Assembly (NCBI RefSeq): GCF_000484535.1
Contig: NC_022600.1
Location: 1,426,001-1,490,000, forward strand
DNA from: Gloeobacter kilaueensis JS1
Lineage (GTDB): Bacteria > Cyanobacteriota > Cyanobacteriia > Gloeobacterales > Gloeobacteraceae
Reading direction: 5' to 3'
Length of the DNA: 64,000 bases
The notes below the pieces were generated by a model that saw only the letters and a list, made by a program, of their open reading frames with translations, was not told the DNA's origin and ran no database searches. Shown in pieces: positions 18,109 to 27,697 of this stretch. Position 1 is the first letter of the stretch. Each line of letters starts with the position of its first letter. The position numbers and the translations under genes were made by a program.

Positions 18109-18531
18109 GTGGATGCACCGCTGAAGTCCTTGCTGGAAGAATGCGCCACTCTGGGTTTGTTGCGCTTTATCGTCACCAACGACACTGCCGTGCTCGAAGC
18201 GCGGGGCGAATTCAAGGGACTCTTCTTTGTGCCCCACCTGCCCCACTACGCCAATCTGCACAGCGAGCACTTCGAGTTTCATCTCAATATGGCCGACATT
18301 GCCCTGGTGCGCTTCGAGGAACTGCCGGCGAAGCGCGGCAACTTCACGACCTACGCCGTGCGCTTTCTTAAAGAAGAAGACAGCAAACCTGCCCTCAGCC
18401 TCTTTCTGCAGTGGGGACAGCCTGGCGAGTACGCCCCCGGCCAGCTCGAAGCGTTCCGGGCGTTGCGCGAGCGCTACGGTGACAGCTGGAGGCCGCAACC
18501 GACGCCCCGCCCGGAAGCGGCAACCCATTGA
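18109..18531 (+). CDS. Small conserved-looking protein of unknown function
   Basis: A 140-residue soluble protein starting at GTG 18109. The middle has a strand-rich pattern (FKGLFFVPHLPHYANLHS, EFHLNMADIALVRFEELP, FTTYAVRFL) that faintly recalls the ChuX/HutX heme-carrier fold; this is only an impression. Four His residues fall in the central region. The C-terminal 20 residues are Pro/Arg-rich. It is divergent from the PhyH gene with a 77-base spacer. Confidence 0.5.
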   Translation: MDAPLKSLLEECATLGLLRFIVTNDTAVLEARGEFKGLFFVPHLPHYANLHSEHFEFHLNMADIALVRFEELPAKRGNFTTYAVRFLKEEDSKPALSLFLQWGQPGEYAPGQLEAFRALRERYGDSWRPQPTPRPEAATH

Positions 18532-18682
18532 AGGCAGTCCAGAACTGCGCTTTGGCGGGTTGCTGGGCAGGTCCAACTCCCGCTGGGTTCAGAATATTGC
18601 GCACCTGGGCAGCGGATGGAGCATCCCCAAATCAGGACAGGCCGGACAGGTACATTGCTCTTGAAGCGCAAGGAGAATCGCG

Positions 18683-19597
18683 ATGAAAGTCGGGTTTATC
18701 GGTCTGGGCAATATGGGGCTGGCGATGGCCACCAACCTTGTCAAAGCAGGGCAGCAACTGCAGGTCTTCAACCGCACCCGCAGCGCCGCCGCTGAACTGG
18801 AGCGCTCCGGTGTGCCGGTGGCGGCCAGTGCTGCTGCGCTTGCCGCCGACATAGAAGTGCTGATCACGATGCTCGCCAACGATCAGGCTGTCGAGGCAAT
18901 TCTGTTCGGACAACCGGATGCACCAGGCGCGCTGGCTGCTCTCAAGCCCGGTACTATCCACATCTCGATGAGCACGATCAGCCCCGATCTTTCTGGGCGG
19001 CTGGCACAAGCCCACGCAGCGGGTGGGCAAGCCTATCTGGCGGCTCCGGTCTTTGGCCGCCCCGATGCTGCCGCCAAAGCCCAACTGCGAATCGTCGTCG
19101 CCGGAGCCGCCGCAGCGATCGAGCGCTGTCGAGTGCTCTTTGAAGCGATGGGCCAGCAAATCTTCGTCGTCGGCGAGGATCCGCCCCAGGCAAACATCGT
19201 CAAGATCGCGGGCAACTTTTTGATCGCCTCGGCCCTGGAGGCGATGGCCGAAGCGTTCACCCTCGCCCGCAAGCACGACATCTCCGCAGCGCAGCTGCTT
19301 GCGATTGTCAATGGCTCGCTTTTTCGCTCGCCGCTGTACGAAAACTACGGCGGGATCATTGCCGAGGAGCGCTTCGAGCCCGCCGGTTTTGCCCTGCGGC
19401 TGGGCCTCAAGGACGTGCGCCTGGTGCTCGATGCGGCTGAAGCCGCTACCAGTCCGATGCCTCTTGCAAGCTTACTCCGGGACCGCTTTCTCGCCGCCCT
19501 TGCCTCCGGCTACGGCGATCTCGATTGGTCCGCCCTCTCGCGGGTAAGCGCCGATCAAGCGGGACTACCCTCCGTAATCCCCCCTGCATCTTCCTGA
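18683..19597 (+). CDS. 3-hydroxyisobutyrate dehydrogenase family reductase
   Basis: NAD(P)-dependent beta-hydroxyacid dehydrogenase, or glyoxylate/succinic-semialdehyde reductase, of 304 residues. The N-terminal GxGxxG (FIGLGNMGLAMA, residues 5-16) is followed by an NRT sequence (residues 30-32), often seen in NADPH-preferring members. The catalytic Lys lies in the KIAGNFL motif around residue 174. A Shine-Dalgarno AAGGAG sits eight bases before ATG 18683. Cyanobacterial members of this subgroup can reduce glyoxylate and succinic semialdehyde, a possible photorespiratory or GABA-shunt link; the exact substrate cannot be read here. Confidence 0.85.
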   Translation: MKVGFIGLGNMGLAMATNLVKAGQQLQVFNRTRSAAAELERSGVPVAASAAALAADIEVLITMLANDQAVEAILFGQPDAPGALAALKPGTIHISMSTISPDLSGRLAQAHAAGGQAYLAAPVFGRPDAAAKAQLRIVVAGAAAAIERCRVLFEAMGQQIFVVGEDPPQANIVKIAGNFLIASALEAMAEAFTLARKHDISAAQLLAIVNGSLFRSPLYENYGGIIAEERFEPAGFALRLGLKDVRLVLDAAEAATSPMPLASLLRDRFLAALASGYGDLDWSALSRVSADQAGLPSVIPPASS

Positions 19598-19745
19598 AGA
19601 ACCCTCCACCCTGCGTTGTACCGGCACGGATCGATGACCCAAAGCCCCCTGGCGGGTGGTTTTCTGGTGTGCCCCCAGCCAGCCCGGTCGAGCCGTTGGG
19701 AGCCGGGCAATGCCACAATGGCGGTTGCAGTTCTCGATCTTTGTC

Positions 19746-21542
19746 ATGGCCGGTCTTCAAAGCGAACAGGACATCCTCCGTCAGAGCGACCCCGAGAAAC
19801 TTCACCGCATCCGCCACAGCACCAGCCACCTTCTGGCGATGGCGGTGCAGAAGCTGTTTCCGGAGACGAAGGTGACAATTGGCCCCGCGATCGAAAACGG
19901 CTTTTACTACGACTTTGATCGCCCGACGCCCTTTACGCCCGACGATCTCAAAAAAATCGAAAAGGAGATGCGCCGCATCGTCCAGCAAAAATTGCCGATG
20001 GTACGCGAGGAGGTGCCCCGCGAGCAGATGCGCGAGCGGCTCGTGGCGCTGGGCGAACCTTACAAGCTTGAGATCTTCGAGGGCTTCGATCCGCAGGTGC
20101 CGGTGACGCTCTACCGCACCGGCGACTGGTGGGACCTGTGCGCCGGTCCCCACGTCGAATCGACCGCCGAAATTCATCCCAATGCCTTCAAGTTGCGCTC
20201 GGTCTCAGCGGCCTACTGGCGCGGCGACGAGACGCGGCCCCAGTTGCAGCGCATCTACGGCACCGCCTGGGAAACCCCCGAGCAGCTCGAAGAATTCTTG
20301 CGCCGCGAAGAAGAAGCGAAGCGGCGCGACCATCGCAAGCTGGGCCGCGAGTTGGGGCTTTTTACTTTCTCCGATCAAGTCGGGCCGGGGCTGCCGCTCT
20401 GGACCCCCAAAGGCACGCTGCTGCGCCAGACGCTGGAGGACTTCCTGCGCAAGGAGCAGGTCAAGCGCGGCTACCAGCAGGTGATTACGCCCCACATCGC
20501 CCGCGTCGATCTATTCAAGACGAGCGGCCACTGGTTCAAGTACAAGGACGACATGTTTCCGCTCATGGCCACCAGCGAGGAGGGCGATGAAGAAGGCTTT
20601 GTCATGAAGCCGATGAACTGCCCGATGCACATTCAGATTTATAAATCCGAACTGCACTCCTACCGCGATCTGCCGATCCGCTTAGCAGAATTTGGTACGG
20701 TCTACCGCTACGAGCAATCAGGCGAGCTAGGCGGCCTCACCCGCGTGCGCGGCTTTACGGTCGATGATTCGCACCTGTTTGTCACCCCCGAACAACTCGA
20801 CGACGAATTCAAAAAAGTCGTCGATCTCATCCAGTTCGTCTTTCAATCGTTGCAGTTGGGCGACAGCTTCAGCGCCCGCCTGTCCTTTCGCGATCCGACT
20901 TCCGACAAGTACATCGGCTCCGATGAAGTCTGGGAGAAGGCCCAATCGGCGATCTTCAAGGCAGCAGAAGACCTCAAGCTCAACTATTTTGTGGCCGAGG
21001 GCGAGGCGGCTTTCTACGGTCCCAAGCTCGACTTTATCTTCCGGGATGTCCTCGGACGGGAGTGGCAGCTGGGCACCGTCCAGGTCGATTACAACCTGCC
21101 GGAGCGCTTCGATCTGGAGTATGTGGCCGAGGACGGCAGCCGGCGACGACCGGTGATGATCCACCGCGCTCCCTTCGGCTCGCTTGAGCGGCTGGTGGGC
21201 ATACTCATCGAGCACTATGCGGGTGAATTTCCACTGTGGCTCTCGCCGGAGCAGGTGCGGGTGCTCCCTGTCACCGACGAGTTTGCCGGTTATGCCGAAT
21301 CGGTCAAAGACCGGTTGCTCGCAGCAAACATCCGGGCTGCCGTCGATGGCACGAGCGAGCGGCTCAGCAAAAAGATCCGCAACGGCGAGGTGGCAAAGGT
21401 GCCGGTGCTGCTCGTGGTGGGCGAAAAAGAAGCCCAGACGGGCACTGTCGCCGTACGGGACCGATCCGACCGCCAGCAGAGCACGCAGAGCCTCGAAGAT
21501 CTCGTCGCGACTTTGCAGGCGCGCATCACCCAGCGCACCTGA
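19746..21542 (+). CDS. thrS: Threonyl-tRNA synthetase
   Basis: Class II aminoacyl-tRNA synthetase charging tRNA-Thr. The 598 residues begin directly with the editing (N2/SAD) domain, whose zinc-site-like HSTSHLLAMAV (His-x3-His) is at about 24-34, followed by the catalytic core with motif 2-like TRVRGFTVDD and the zinc ligands (Cys in NCPMH, and His), then the C-terminal anticodon-binding domain. The N-terminal TGS domain of E. coli ThrRS is absent, as is common in cyanobacteria. The open frame continues upstream to 19656, but those residues are unlike the family, so ATG 19746 (MAGLQSEQD) was chosen. Confidence 0.95.
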   Translation: MAGLQSEQDILRQSDPEKLHRIRHSTSHLLAMAVQKLFPETKVTIGPAIENGFYYDFDRPTPFTPDDLKKIEKEMRRIVQQKLPMVREEVPREQMRERLVALGEPYKLEIFEGFDPQVPVTLYRTGDWWDLCAGPHVESTAEIHPNAFKLRSVSAAYWRGDETRPQLQRIYGTAWETPEQLEEFLRREEEAKRRDHRKLGRELGLFTFSDQVGPGLPLWTPKGTLLRQTLEDFLRKEQVKRGYQQVITPHIARVDLFKTSGHWFKYKDDMFPLMATSEEGDEEGFVMKPMNCPMHIQIYKSELHSYRDLPIRLAEFGTVYRYEQSGELGGLTRVRGFTVDDSHLFVTPEQLDDEFKKVVDLIQFVFQSLQLGDSFSARLSFRDPTSDKYIGSDEVWEKAQSAIFKAAEDLKLNYFVAEGEAAFYGPKLDFIFRDVLGREWQLGTVQVDYNLPERFDLEYVAEDGSRRRPVMIHRAPFGSLERLVGILIEHYAGEFPLWLSPEQVRVLPVTDEFAGYAESVKDRLLAANIRAAVDGTSERLSKKIRNGEVAKVPVLLVVGEKEAQTGTVAVRDRSDRQQSTQSLEDLVATLQARITQRT

Positions 21543-21554
21543 GGAGAATGAAGT

Positions 21555-22508
21555 TCAGGCAGAGGGCGATTCTACGGCACGAAGGACTCTACTCCTCTTC
21601 CCCATCCGTAACCGTTCAATGTCCCGGATGGGTGGCGCACCGAACATGCGGGCATACTCGCGGCTAAACTGCGACGGACTCTCATATCCCACTCGATAAG
21701 CTGCCTGGGTCGCATCCACATTCTCAAACAGCAGCATCTGCCGTGCGGTCAACAATCTCAATTGTTTTTGGTATTGCAGCGGACTCATCGAGGTCACTTC
21801 CTTAAAATGCTGGTGAAACGACGAAGGAGACATATTGACCTGGTTTGCTAAATCCTCGACCCGCATCGAGCGAGTAAACTCAGCCTTGATCAGTTGAATG
21901 GCTGACGCAATGCGCTGCATACTGCTGCCGGATGTCACAATCTGGCGTACGGCTTCACTTTGTTCACCGGACAGCAGACGGTAATAGACTTCACGTAGCA
22001 GCATCGGTGCTAGTATCGGCATGTCTTGTGGTGTCTCTAAAAGCTTAGCTAAGCGAAGGATAGACTCGATCAACATCGCATCAGCGTTGCTCACCCATAG
22101 ACCCCTCATAGAGTTCTCTTGCTTGGCTGAATTGAAACCCATCTGAGCAACCAGATCACATAGTTGCACTAAGTCTAAGCTCAGCGTCAGCACCAAACAC
22201 GGTTGGTCGGGCGTTGCCTCAACCACACAGCCACTGATCGGTAGCGTGACCGAGAGAACCTGATATTGCCCAGCCTGGTAGGGATAGGTTTCCTCACCCA
22301 GCATCAGTTCTTTCTTGCCTTGCACAACTAGGGAGAGGCGGGGTTCACCCATCCTGTAGGTTCCCGAAGACCTTGTATCAGAGCGCCCAAAGCCCAACTG
22401 ATCAATCGCAGTTGGATGAAAACCATTCCCCACGGTGTGCCGCAGCACCAGGGTCGCAAGTTCTTGGCACTGATTTGCAATCACGTCAGAATGAGAGATT
22501 TCAATCAT
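21555..22508 (-). CDS. AraC family transcriptional regulator
   Basis: A 317-residue regulator with an N-terminal AraC-type ligand-binding domain (about 1-190; GEPRLSLVVQGKKELMLGEE) and a C-terminal pair of helix-turn-helix motifs (about 215-310; VEDLANQVNMSPSSFHQHFK and AAYRVGYESPSQFSREY). It belongs to the YqhC-like subgroup, which often controls adjacent aldehyde or quinone reductases. It is transcribed away from a decayed MDR gene and the oxidoreductase island, so it probably controls that island. ATG 22508 was preferred over TTG 22529. It marks the left end of the low-GC island, 12 bases after the native thrS stop on the opposite strand. Confidence 0.88.
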   Translation of the reverse strand: MIEISHSDVIANQCQELATLVLRHTVGNGFHPTAIDQLGFGRSDTRSSGTYRMGEPRLSLVVQGKKELMLGEETYPYQAGQYQVLSVTLPISGCVVEATPDQPCLVLTLSLDLVQLCDLVAQMGFNSAKQENSMRGLWVSNADAMLIESILRLAKLLETPQDMPILAPMLLREVYYRLLSGEQSEAVRQIVTSGSSMQRIASAIQLIKAEFTRSMRVEDLANQVNMSPSSFHQHFKEVTSMSPLQYQKQLRLLTARQMLLFENVDATQAAYRVGYESPSQFSREYARMFGAPPIRDIERLRMGKRSRVLRAVESPSA

Positions 22509-22543
22509 AGTCGAAACTCGATCGCTCAATACCTTACTCGACG

Positions 22544-22549
22544 ATTATA
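22544..22549 (-). promoter_or_regulatory. Candidate -10 element of the araC-type gene
   Basis: On the minus strand these bases read TATAAT, a perfect -10 hexamer, 35 bases before ATG 22508. I see no convincing -35 hexamer at 16-18 bases, which would fit an activator-dependent or autoregulated promoter. The same 170-base spacer also carries TATAGT (22631-22636) on the plus strand, facing the decayed MDR gene. Confidence 0.4.
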
Positions 22550-22681
22550 GAACTGCTGAAAACGATCGTGCTTGGAGAATTAGGCAATTACCGGCGAGGT
22601 TTGTGTATTTCAAGCGAAGCTTTTCAAACGTATAGTGAACTTGTGACGATCAAAGATGCGTTTGATTTGGAGAACTGACTG

Positions 22682-23025
22682 ATGCCAACCACTTCCTCAT
22701 CCATGAAAGCAATGGCTGTTGGCAAGTTCGGCAATTCCGACAAACTGACGCTGCACAGCTTACCTGTCCCTATGGTAGACGCGGGCGAAGTTTTGATTCG
22801 TGTCGCGGTTGTCGGAATTGGGATCGTACCTCGTCGTCTCCAGTATTGCTCGACCGCTTAGTAAGCATCGACCAGTTTCAAGTTCACATCGCGCAAACGT
22901 TTCCGCTTGAGGCAGTGGCACAGCCCCAAGAAGCGATAAAGCAGCATTATCTTGACAAAATCGTGTTGCGTGTGAGCGGTGAACAAGTGTGTAAACAGGA
23001 TTCACTAAAACGATTCGATACCTGA
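22682..23025 (+). pseudogene. MDR/quinone-oxidoreductase pseudogene with internal deletion
   Basis: Frame 22682-22861 encodes 59 residues that match the N-terminus of a medium-chain (zinc-type) alcohol dehydrogenase/quinone oxidoreductase (MKAMAVGKFGNSDKLTL, then GEVLIRVAVVG), then stops at TAG. An overlapping frame from about 22849 to 23025 carries the matching C-terminal end of the same family (HIAQTFPLEAVAQPQEAI followed by DKIVLRV). The nucleotide-binding core, about 250 codons, is missing. This is a gene scar left by an internal deletion. It is the gene divergent from the araC-type regulator, the usual target position. Confidence 0.75.
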
Positions 23026-23121
23026 AGGACCTGAAGGAAGTAGGAACATGATTCAGCCGTTTCATCCCTATCTTGAGGATTTGGCTCCAGTTTGCTGTAA
23101 CAAAATTTGCCTGAGAACATC

Positions 23122-23859
23122 ATGCCAGGAATTGTAGGTAAAGTTGCCGCCATAACGGGCGCAAGCAGCGGAATTGGTGAGGCGACTGCCCTCTTGCTTG
23201 CTGAGCGTGGTGCGAAGGTCGTCCTGGGAGCGCGTCGATCAGATCGCCTTGAAGCTCTAGCGACTCGCATTCACACTGCAGGCGGTGAAGCTGCCTATGC
23301 CCGTACAGACGTGAGCCAGCGCGAAGACGTATCCAGACTCGTCAAATTGGCACATGAGCAGTGTGGCAAGCTTGACGTTCTCATCAACAACGCTGGCGTT
23401 TCTCCCATTTCTCCCCTCGACGAGTTGCGCGTTGAAGAATGGGAAAAGATGATCGATATCAACATTAAAGGCGTTCTGTACGGCATTGCCGCAGCGCTGC
23501 CTGTCTTTCGCAAGCAAGGATTTGGACATTTTGTTAACATCGCTTCTACGGCAGGATTGAAGACAGTCGCGAACCAATCGGTCTATTCTGCGACAAAGTT
23601 CGCTGTACGTGCTCTCTCTGAGGGTTTACGTCAGGAGGCTGGAGACAGGCTACGAGTGACAATCATTTCGCCAGGCTTTGTCCAAACGCACCTCGCAGAC
23701 TCAATCACAAATCTGGAAGTAAAAACCAAGATTGCTGAGTCGATGGAGCAGTTCGCGATGCCGCCTACTGCGATCGCCCGTGCGATTGCGTTCGCGATTG
23801 AGCAGCCGGATGACGTCGATGTGAGCGAGATCATTGTCCGTCCGACTGCTCAAAATTAA
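23122..23859 (+). CDS. Short-chain dehydrogenase/reductase (SDR)
   Basis: Classical NAD(P)-dependent SDR of 245 residues with TGASSGIG near residues 13-20, the NNAG motif (LINNAG), the catalytic Ser in NIASTAG and the YSATK pair. The Arg pair after the second strand (GARRSDR) suggests NADPH use. ATG 23122 was chosen; a TTG five codons earlier is in frame. It is intact, unlike the SDR remnant at 25957. Substrate unknown; related enzymes reduce ketones and aldehydes. Low-GC island gene with a HIP1 octamer at 23770. Confidence 0.88.
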   Translation: MPGIVGKVAAITGASSGIGEATALLLAERGAKVVLGARRSDRLEALATRIHTAGGEAAYARTDVSQREDVSRLVKLAHEQCGKLDVLINNAGVSPISPLDELRVEEWEKMIDINIKGVLYGIAAALPVFRKQGFGHFVNIASTAGLKTVANQSVYSATKFAVRALSEGLRQEAGDRLRVTIISPGFVQTHLADSITNLEVKTKIAESMEQFAMPPTAIARAIAFAIEQPDDVDVSEIIVRPTAQN

Positions 23860-23866
23860 CTCCAGG

Positions 23867-23902
23867 GGTTCTGTTGCAAGTAATCTTAAATGACAAAATA
23901 AA
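23867..23902 (+). mobile_element. IS6-family-like terminal repeat relic (copy 1)
   Basis: GGTTCTGTTGCAAG, eight bases after the SDR stop, matches the well-known terminal inverted repeat of IS6-family elements (IS257/IS431-type ends read GGTTCTGTTGCAAAGTT). Similarity to copy 3 at 28785 continues for about another 20 bases. No transposase and no facing second end are present, so this is a solo relic. Confidence 0.55.
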
Positions 23903-24024
23903 CCTTCTGGACTTCTGTACAAGAGGATTGGTTCATTTAATGAGATAACCACCTTGCCAACGAACCGCCGCAATGACATCGAGGTTAATTTTGTTGCCTC
24001 AAAAATTTCTATCCTGATCGATAG

Positions 24025-25101
<1,077 letters not shown>

Positions 25102-25205
25102 GCGTCAATCGTGCGAGTTGAGGTGGGTCTAGCGCCTGCGTACAGTCATGAGAGTAAAGAGGATCGGATTGACGACTCAGTGCGTCATGCAGGAATGAGT
25201 TGACT

Positions 25206-25246
25206 TGGGCTTTCAGCCCACACAGGAACCTATGCACTTTTAGTGC
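25206..25246. repeat. Tandem hairpins, possible IS200/IS605 end relic
   Basis: Two compact hairpins occur in tandem: TGGGCTTTCAGCCCA (25206-25220) and GCACTTTTAGTGC (25234-25246). Small subterminal hairpins separated by a linker such as AACCTAT are typical of the ends of IS200/IS605-family elements. They lie 50-90 bases upstream of the cupin gene. No transposase is nearby; a 5'-UTR structure is the alternative. Confidence 0.4.
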
Positions 25247-25296
25247 TAGTGGTTTAGTCCAAATGCTGATTGCAAAACAATAAAAGGAGACTGATT

Positions 25297-25830
25297 ATGA
25301 AGGTTGACTACTCCGCCGCACTAGCGGATCACAATGTGCGAAAGATTTATCGAGATGAGGGAGAGTTGATGGAAGTCCTTGGCCTACGGATGACGTGGAA
25401 GATCAAGGCTAAAGACACGGGCTACGCCTTCAGCGTTTACGAGGTGGAACTGGCTCCGGGAGAAGGCATTCCTCTGCACATTCACCCGTATGCGGAGTTC
25501 TTCTATGTACTCGACGGATCTCTGGATTTTGGACGGATTGGTAGCGATAGCCGGCAGGAGTGGCTAAGGTGTCATGAAGGTGAGAGCGTGCATGCGCCAA
25601 TCAACGCACCGCACGGCTGGACCAATCATTCAGATCGACCGACAAGATTCCTTTCCACGTCAACCTACTACCATGAAGCCGTTTTCAATGAGATTGGAGT
25701 CTTAGTGAGACTTGAGGACGAGGTTCGCCCATTGACCCCCGAAGCGGTGCAACGCTTTGAAGCAGTGGCAGCCAAGCATCAAATATTTTTTGTTGAAGCG
25801 GTCGATAGCGGTCATCTGCTGGATGGCTAA
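25297..25830 (+). CDS. Cupin domain protein
   Basis: A 177-residue single-domain cupin. The metal-binding motif 1 reads PLHIHPYAEFFYVLDGSLDF with the expected His-x-His...Glu layout, and motif 2 contains PHGWTNHS with the second His. Such proteins may be metal-dependent dioxygenases, isomerases or simple binding proteins. The start at ATG 25297 is well supported by AAAAGGAGA just upstream. It lies in the oxidoreductase island, and a role in converting a small oxygenated compound is plausible but not shown. Confidence 0.82.
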   Translation: MKVDYSAALADHNVRKIYRDEGELMEVLGLRMTWKIKAKDTGYAFSVYEVELAPGEGIPLHIHPYAEFFYVLDGSLDFGRIGSDSRQEWLRCHEGESVHAPINAPHGWTNHSDRPTRFLSTSTYYHEAVFNEIGVLVRLEDEVRPLTPEAVQRFEAVAAKHQIFFVEAVDSGHLLDG

Positions 25831-25868
25831 CGCAATCCATCATTGCTCCATAAAATCTAACGAATCAT

Positions 25869-25883
25869 GGTTCTGTTGCAAAT
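25869..25883 (+). mobile_element. IS6-family-like terminal repeat relic (copy 2)
   Basis: GGTTCTGTTGCAAAT, in the same orientation as copies 1 and 3. It lies just before an SDR gene that has lost its 5' part, as expected if an insertion and a later deletion removed the front of that gene. No transposase remains. Confidence 0.5.
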
Positions 25884-25894
25884 CCTTTTGAGCA

Positions 25895-25930
25895 ATAAGC
25901 AACACGATTGACATCGATCGTGTTGCTTAT
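25895..25930. repeat. 14-bp inverted repeat, possible operator
   Basis: ATAAGCAACACGAT (25895-25908) is repeated as its exact reverse complement at 25917-25930, with an 8-base spacer. A perfect 14-base dyad of this kind is typical of a TetR/MarR-type operator or an RNA hairpin. It stands just upstream of the broken SDR gene. Confidence 0.6.
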
Positions 25931-25956
25931 CACTCACTCCAATTGAAAAGAGTGAA

Positions 25957-26409
25957 TTGCTGGAAACTTATCAGATGATGAGGCTCAACATGGTAGCAAT
26001 GATGGACTTGACCCATGCCTTTATTCCAGCAATGTTAGCCCGTGGAACCGGAGCGGTCTTGAATGTGGCATCACTAGGGGCATTTTTTGCCATGCCTTAC
26101 CAGTCAGTTTATGCGGCAACGAAAGCCTTGTCGGTCGAGTATGGCGATCGAGGAGTCCGAGTCATGGCACTTTGTCTAGGTTCCACCCGAACCGCAATGT
26201 TGGCATCAGGCTCACTCATTCCCACAGAGCAGGCGGCTCCTCCAGAGCAGGTGGCTGTTGCTGGACTTCGCGCTCTAGAACAGGGACACAGTTCTTTTAT
26301 CCCTGGCATCCGCAATAAGCTGAGTCCCCAGTCCCCATCTTCTGCTCAAAGTGCTGGGGCGTGCTGGAATGGCTCGCTTTGTTGGATGAAGTTCTTCGAT
26401 CATGAATGA
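25957..26409 (+). pseudogene. SDR pseudogene, truncated and frameshifted
   Basis: The frame encodes the central and C-terminal part of a short-chain dehydrogenase (MMRLNMVAMMDLTHAFIPAM, then VLNVASLGAFF, then SVYAATKA), but the N-terminal TGxxxGIG half is absent. After AATKA about eight residues normally found in these enzymes are missing (deletion near 26127), and after SFIPGIRNKL the frame drifts into unrelated sequence, indicating a frameshift near 26320. The Tyr-x3-Lys pair survives, but without a cofactor-binding half it cannot be active. It is not a copy of the intact SDR at 23122. Confidence 0.75.
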
Positions 26410-26494
26410 AGGCAACATCTTCCCTCTAAGTGAAAACAAATTGCTGCTCAGACTTCTCATCATCGTCACAACTTAGTATTTAGGGATCAATGAG

Positions 26495-27493
26495 ATGGAA
26501 ACAGTAGAAGTGACTCCCCAACAAACCGTGTTTGATCTAATTGGGGGCTTTTGGATCGCTCGCTCGATTTATCTGGCGGCTCAGATCGGGGTTGCCGATG
26601 TGTTTGACGATCAGCCAAAGACGATCGCTCAACTGGCAGAAGCAACCCATACGGAACCGCGATCGCTCTATCGGCTCCTGCGGGCTTTAGCCAGCGTGGG
26701 CATCTTTACCGAAGTCTCGGATCAGTGTTTTGCGCTGACTCCCTTAGCTGCAACGCTCAAAAGCGATAGTCCGGGTTCCATGCGGTATCTGGTGCTCGCA
26801 CAGATGGGAGATGACCATTCTTTAGCATGGATCAACGGGTTACATAGCCTGAAAACAGGTGAGATCGCGTTCGATGCCGCAGCCGGAATGTCGGCCTGGG
26901 AGTACTATGCTCAACATCCTGAAGCGGGTCAGATCTTTTCTCAGGCAATGACCAATATAGGAACTCCGGTTGCACAAGCCGTCGCAGCGTCCTATGACTT
27001 CTCCCAATTCAATACCATCGTCGATGTTGGGGGATCGCAGGGCAGCTTGATTTCTGAAATTGTGCGATCGCATCCTCATCTCAAAGGCATTTTGTTCGAT
27101 CTGCCTGAAGTCATTGAGACGGTCAATGTAGACGAAAAGATTCAACCCATTGCGGGCAACTTCTTTGAGTCTGTACCGACCGGAGGCGATGCTTACTTGA
27201 TGCGTTGGATCATGCACGATTGGAATGATGAAAAGTCCTCGATTATTCTGAAAAACTGTCACCAAGCGATGCCAACTCACGGCAAGTTACTCCTGGTCGA
27301 AAGCATTATTCCACCGGGTAACGAACCTTCTCCAGCCAAGTTTCTTGACGTACTTATGATGACGGGGACGGGTGGACAGGAACGGACGGAGAAAGAATAT
27401 CGATCGTTGTTGCGATCAAGTGGGTTTGAACTGAAGCAAGTGATTCCCACTGAGTCAATGTGCAGCATCGTTGAAGCCGTGAAACGCGCTTAA
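26495..27493 (+). CDS. SAM-dependent O-methyltransferase (COMT-like)
   Basis: A 332-residue enzyme of the plant/fungal/bacterial O-methyltransferase group. The N-terminal dimerisation domain with a winged helix (about 10-100; LYRLLRALASVGIF) is followed by the SAM-binding fold with IVDVGGSQGSL (about 170-180) and GGDAYLMRWIMHDWNDE, in which MHDWNDE holds the catalytic His. Such enzymes methylate hydroxyl groups of phenolics, polyketides and carotenoid-like compounds. It is one of the best indications that this island acts on a small secondary metabolite. Two HIP1 octamers lie inside it (26659, 27064). Confidence 0.9.
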   Translation: METVEVTPQQTVFDLIGGFWIARSIYLAAQIGVADVFDDQPKTIAQLAEATHTEPRSLYRLLRALASVGIFTEVSDQCFALTPLAATLKSDSPGSMRYLVLAQMGDDHSLAWINGLHSLKTGEIAFDAAAGMSAWEYYAQHPEAGQIFSQAMTNIGTPVAQAVAASYDFSQFNTIVDVGGSQGSLISEIVRSHPHLKGILFDLPEVIETVNVDEKIQPIAGNFFESVPTGGDAYLMRWIMHDWNDEKSSIILKNCHQAMPTHGKLLLVESIIPPGNEPSPAKFLDVLMMTGTGGQERTEKEYRSLLRSSGFELKQVIPTESMCSIVEAVKRA

Positions 27494-27697
27494 CAACTGT
27501 TTTGGTATTGCTGCCCATCATCAGCAACAACGACGAATGTGGCTCAGTCGTTCAGTTCATCTCGCTTCGTTACTGCATATTTTTCATTAGTTTATGCTGA
27601 TTATGCCAGCTAGTGAATCAATTGGATTGAATCTACGCTGGGGAATCGAAGGTAAAAAACAGCGAATACTGAGAAAACGCTCAAATAGGAGATTGAA

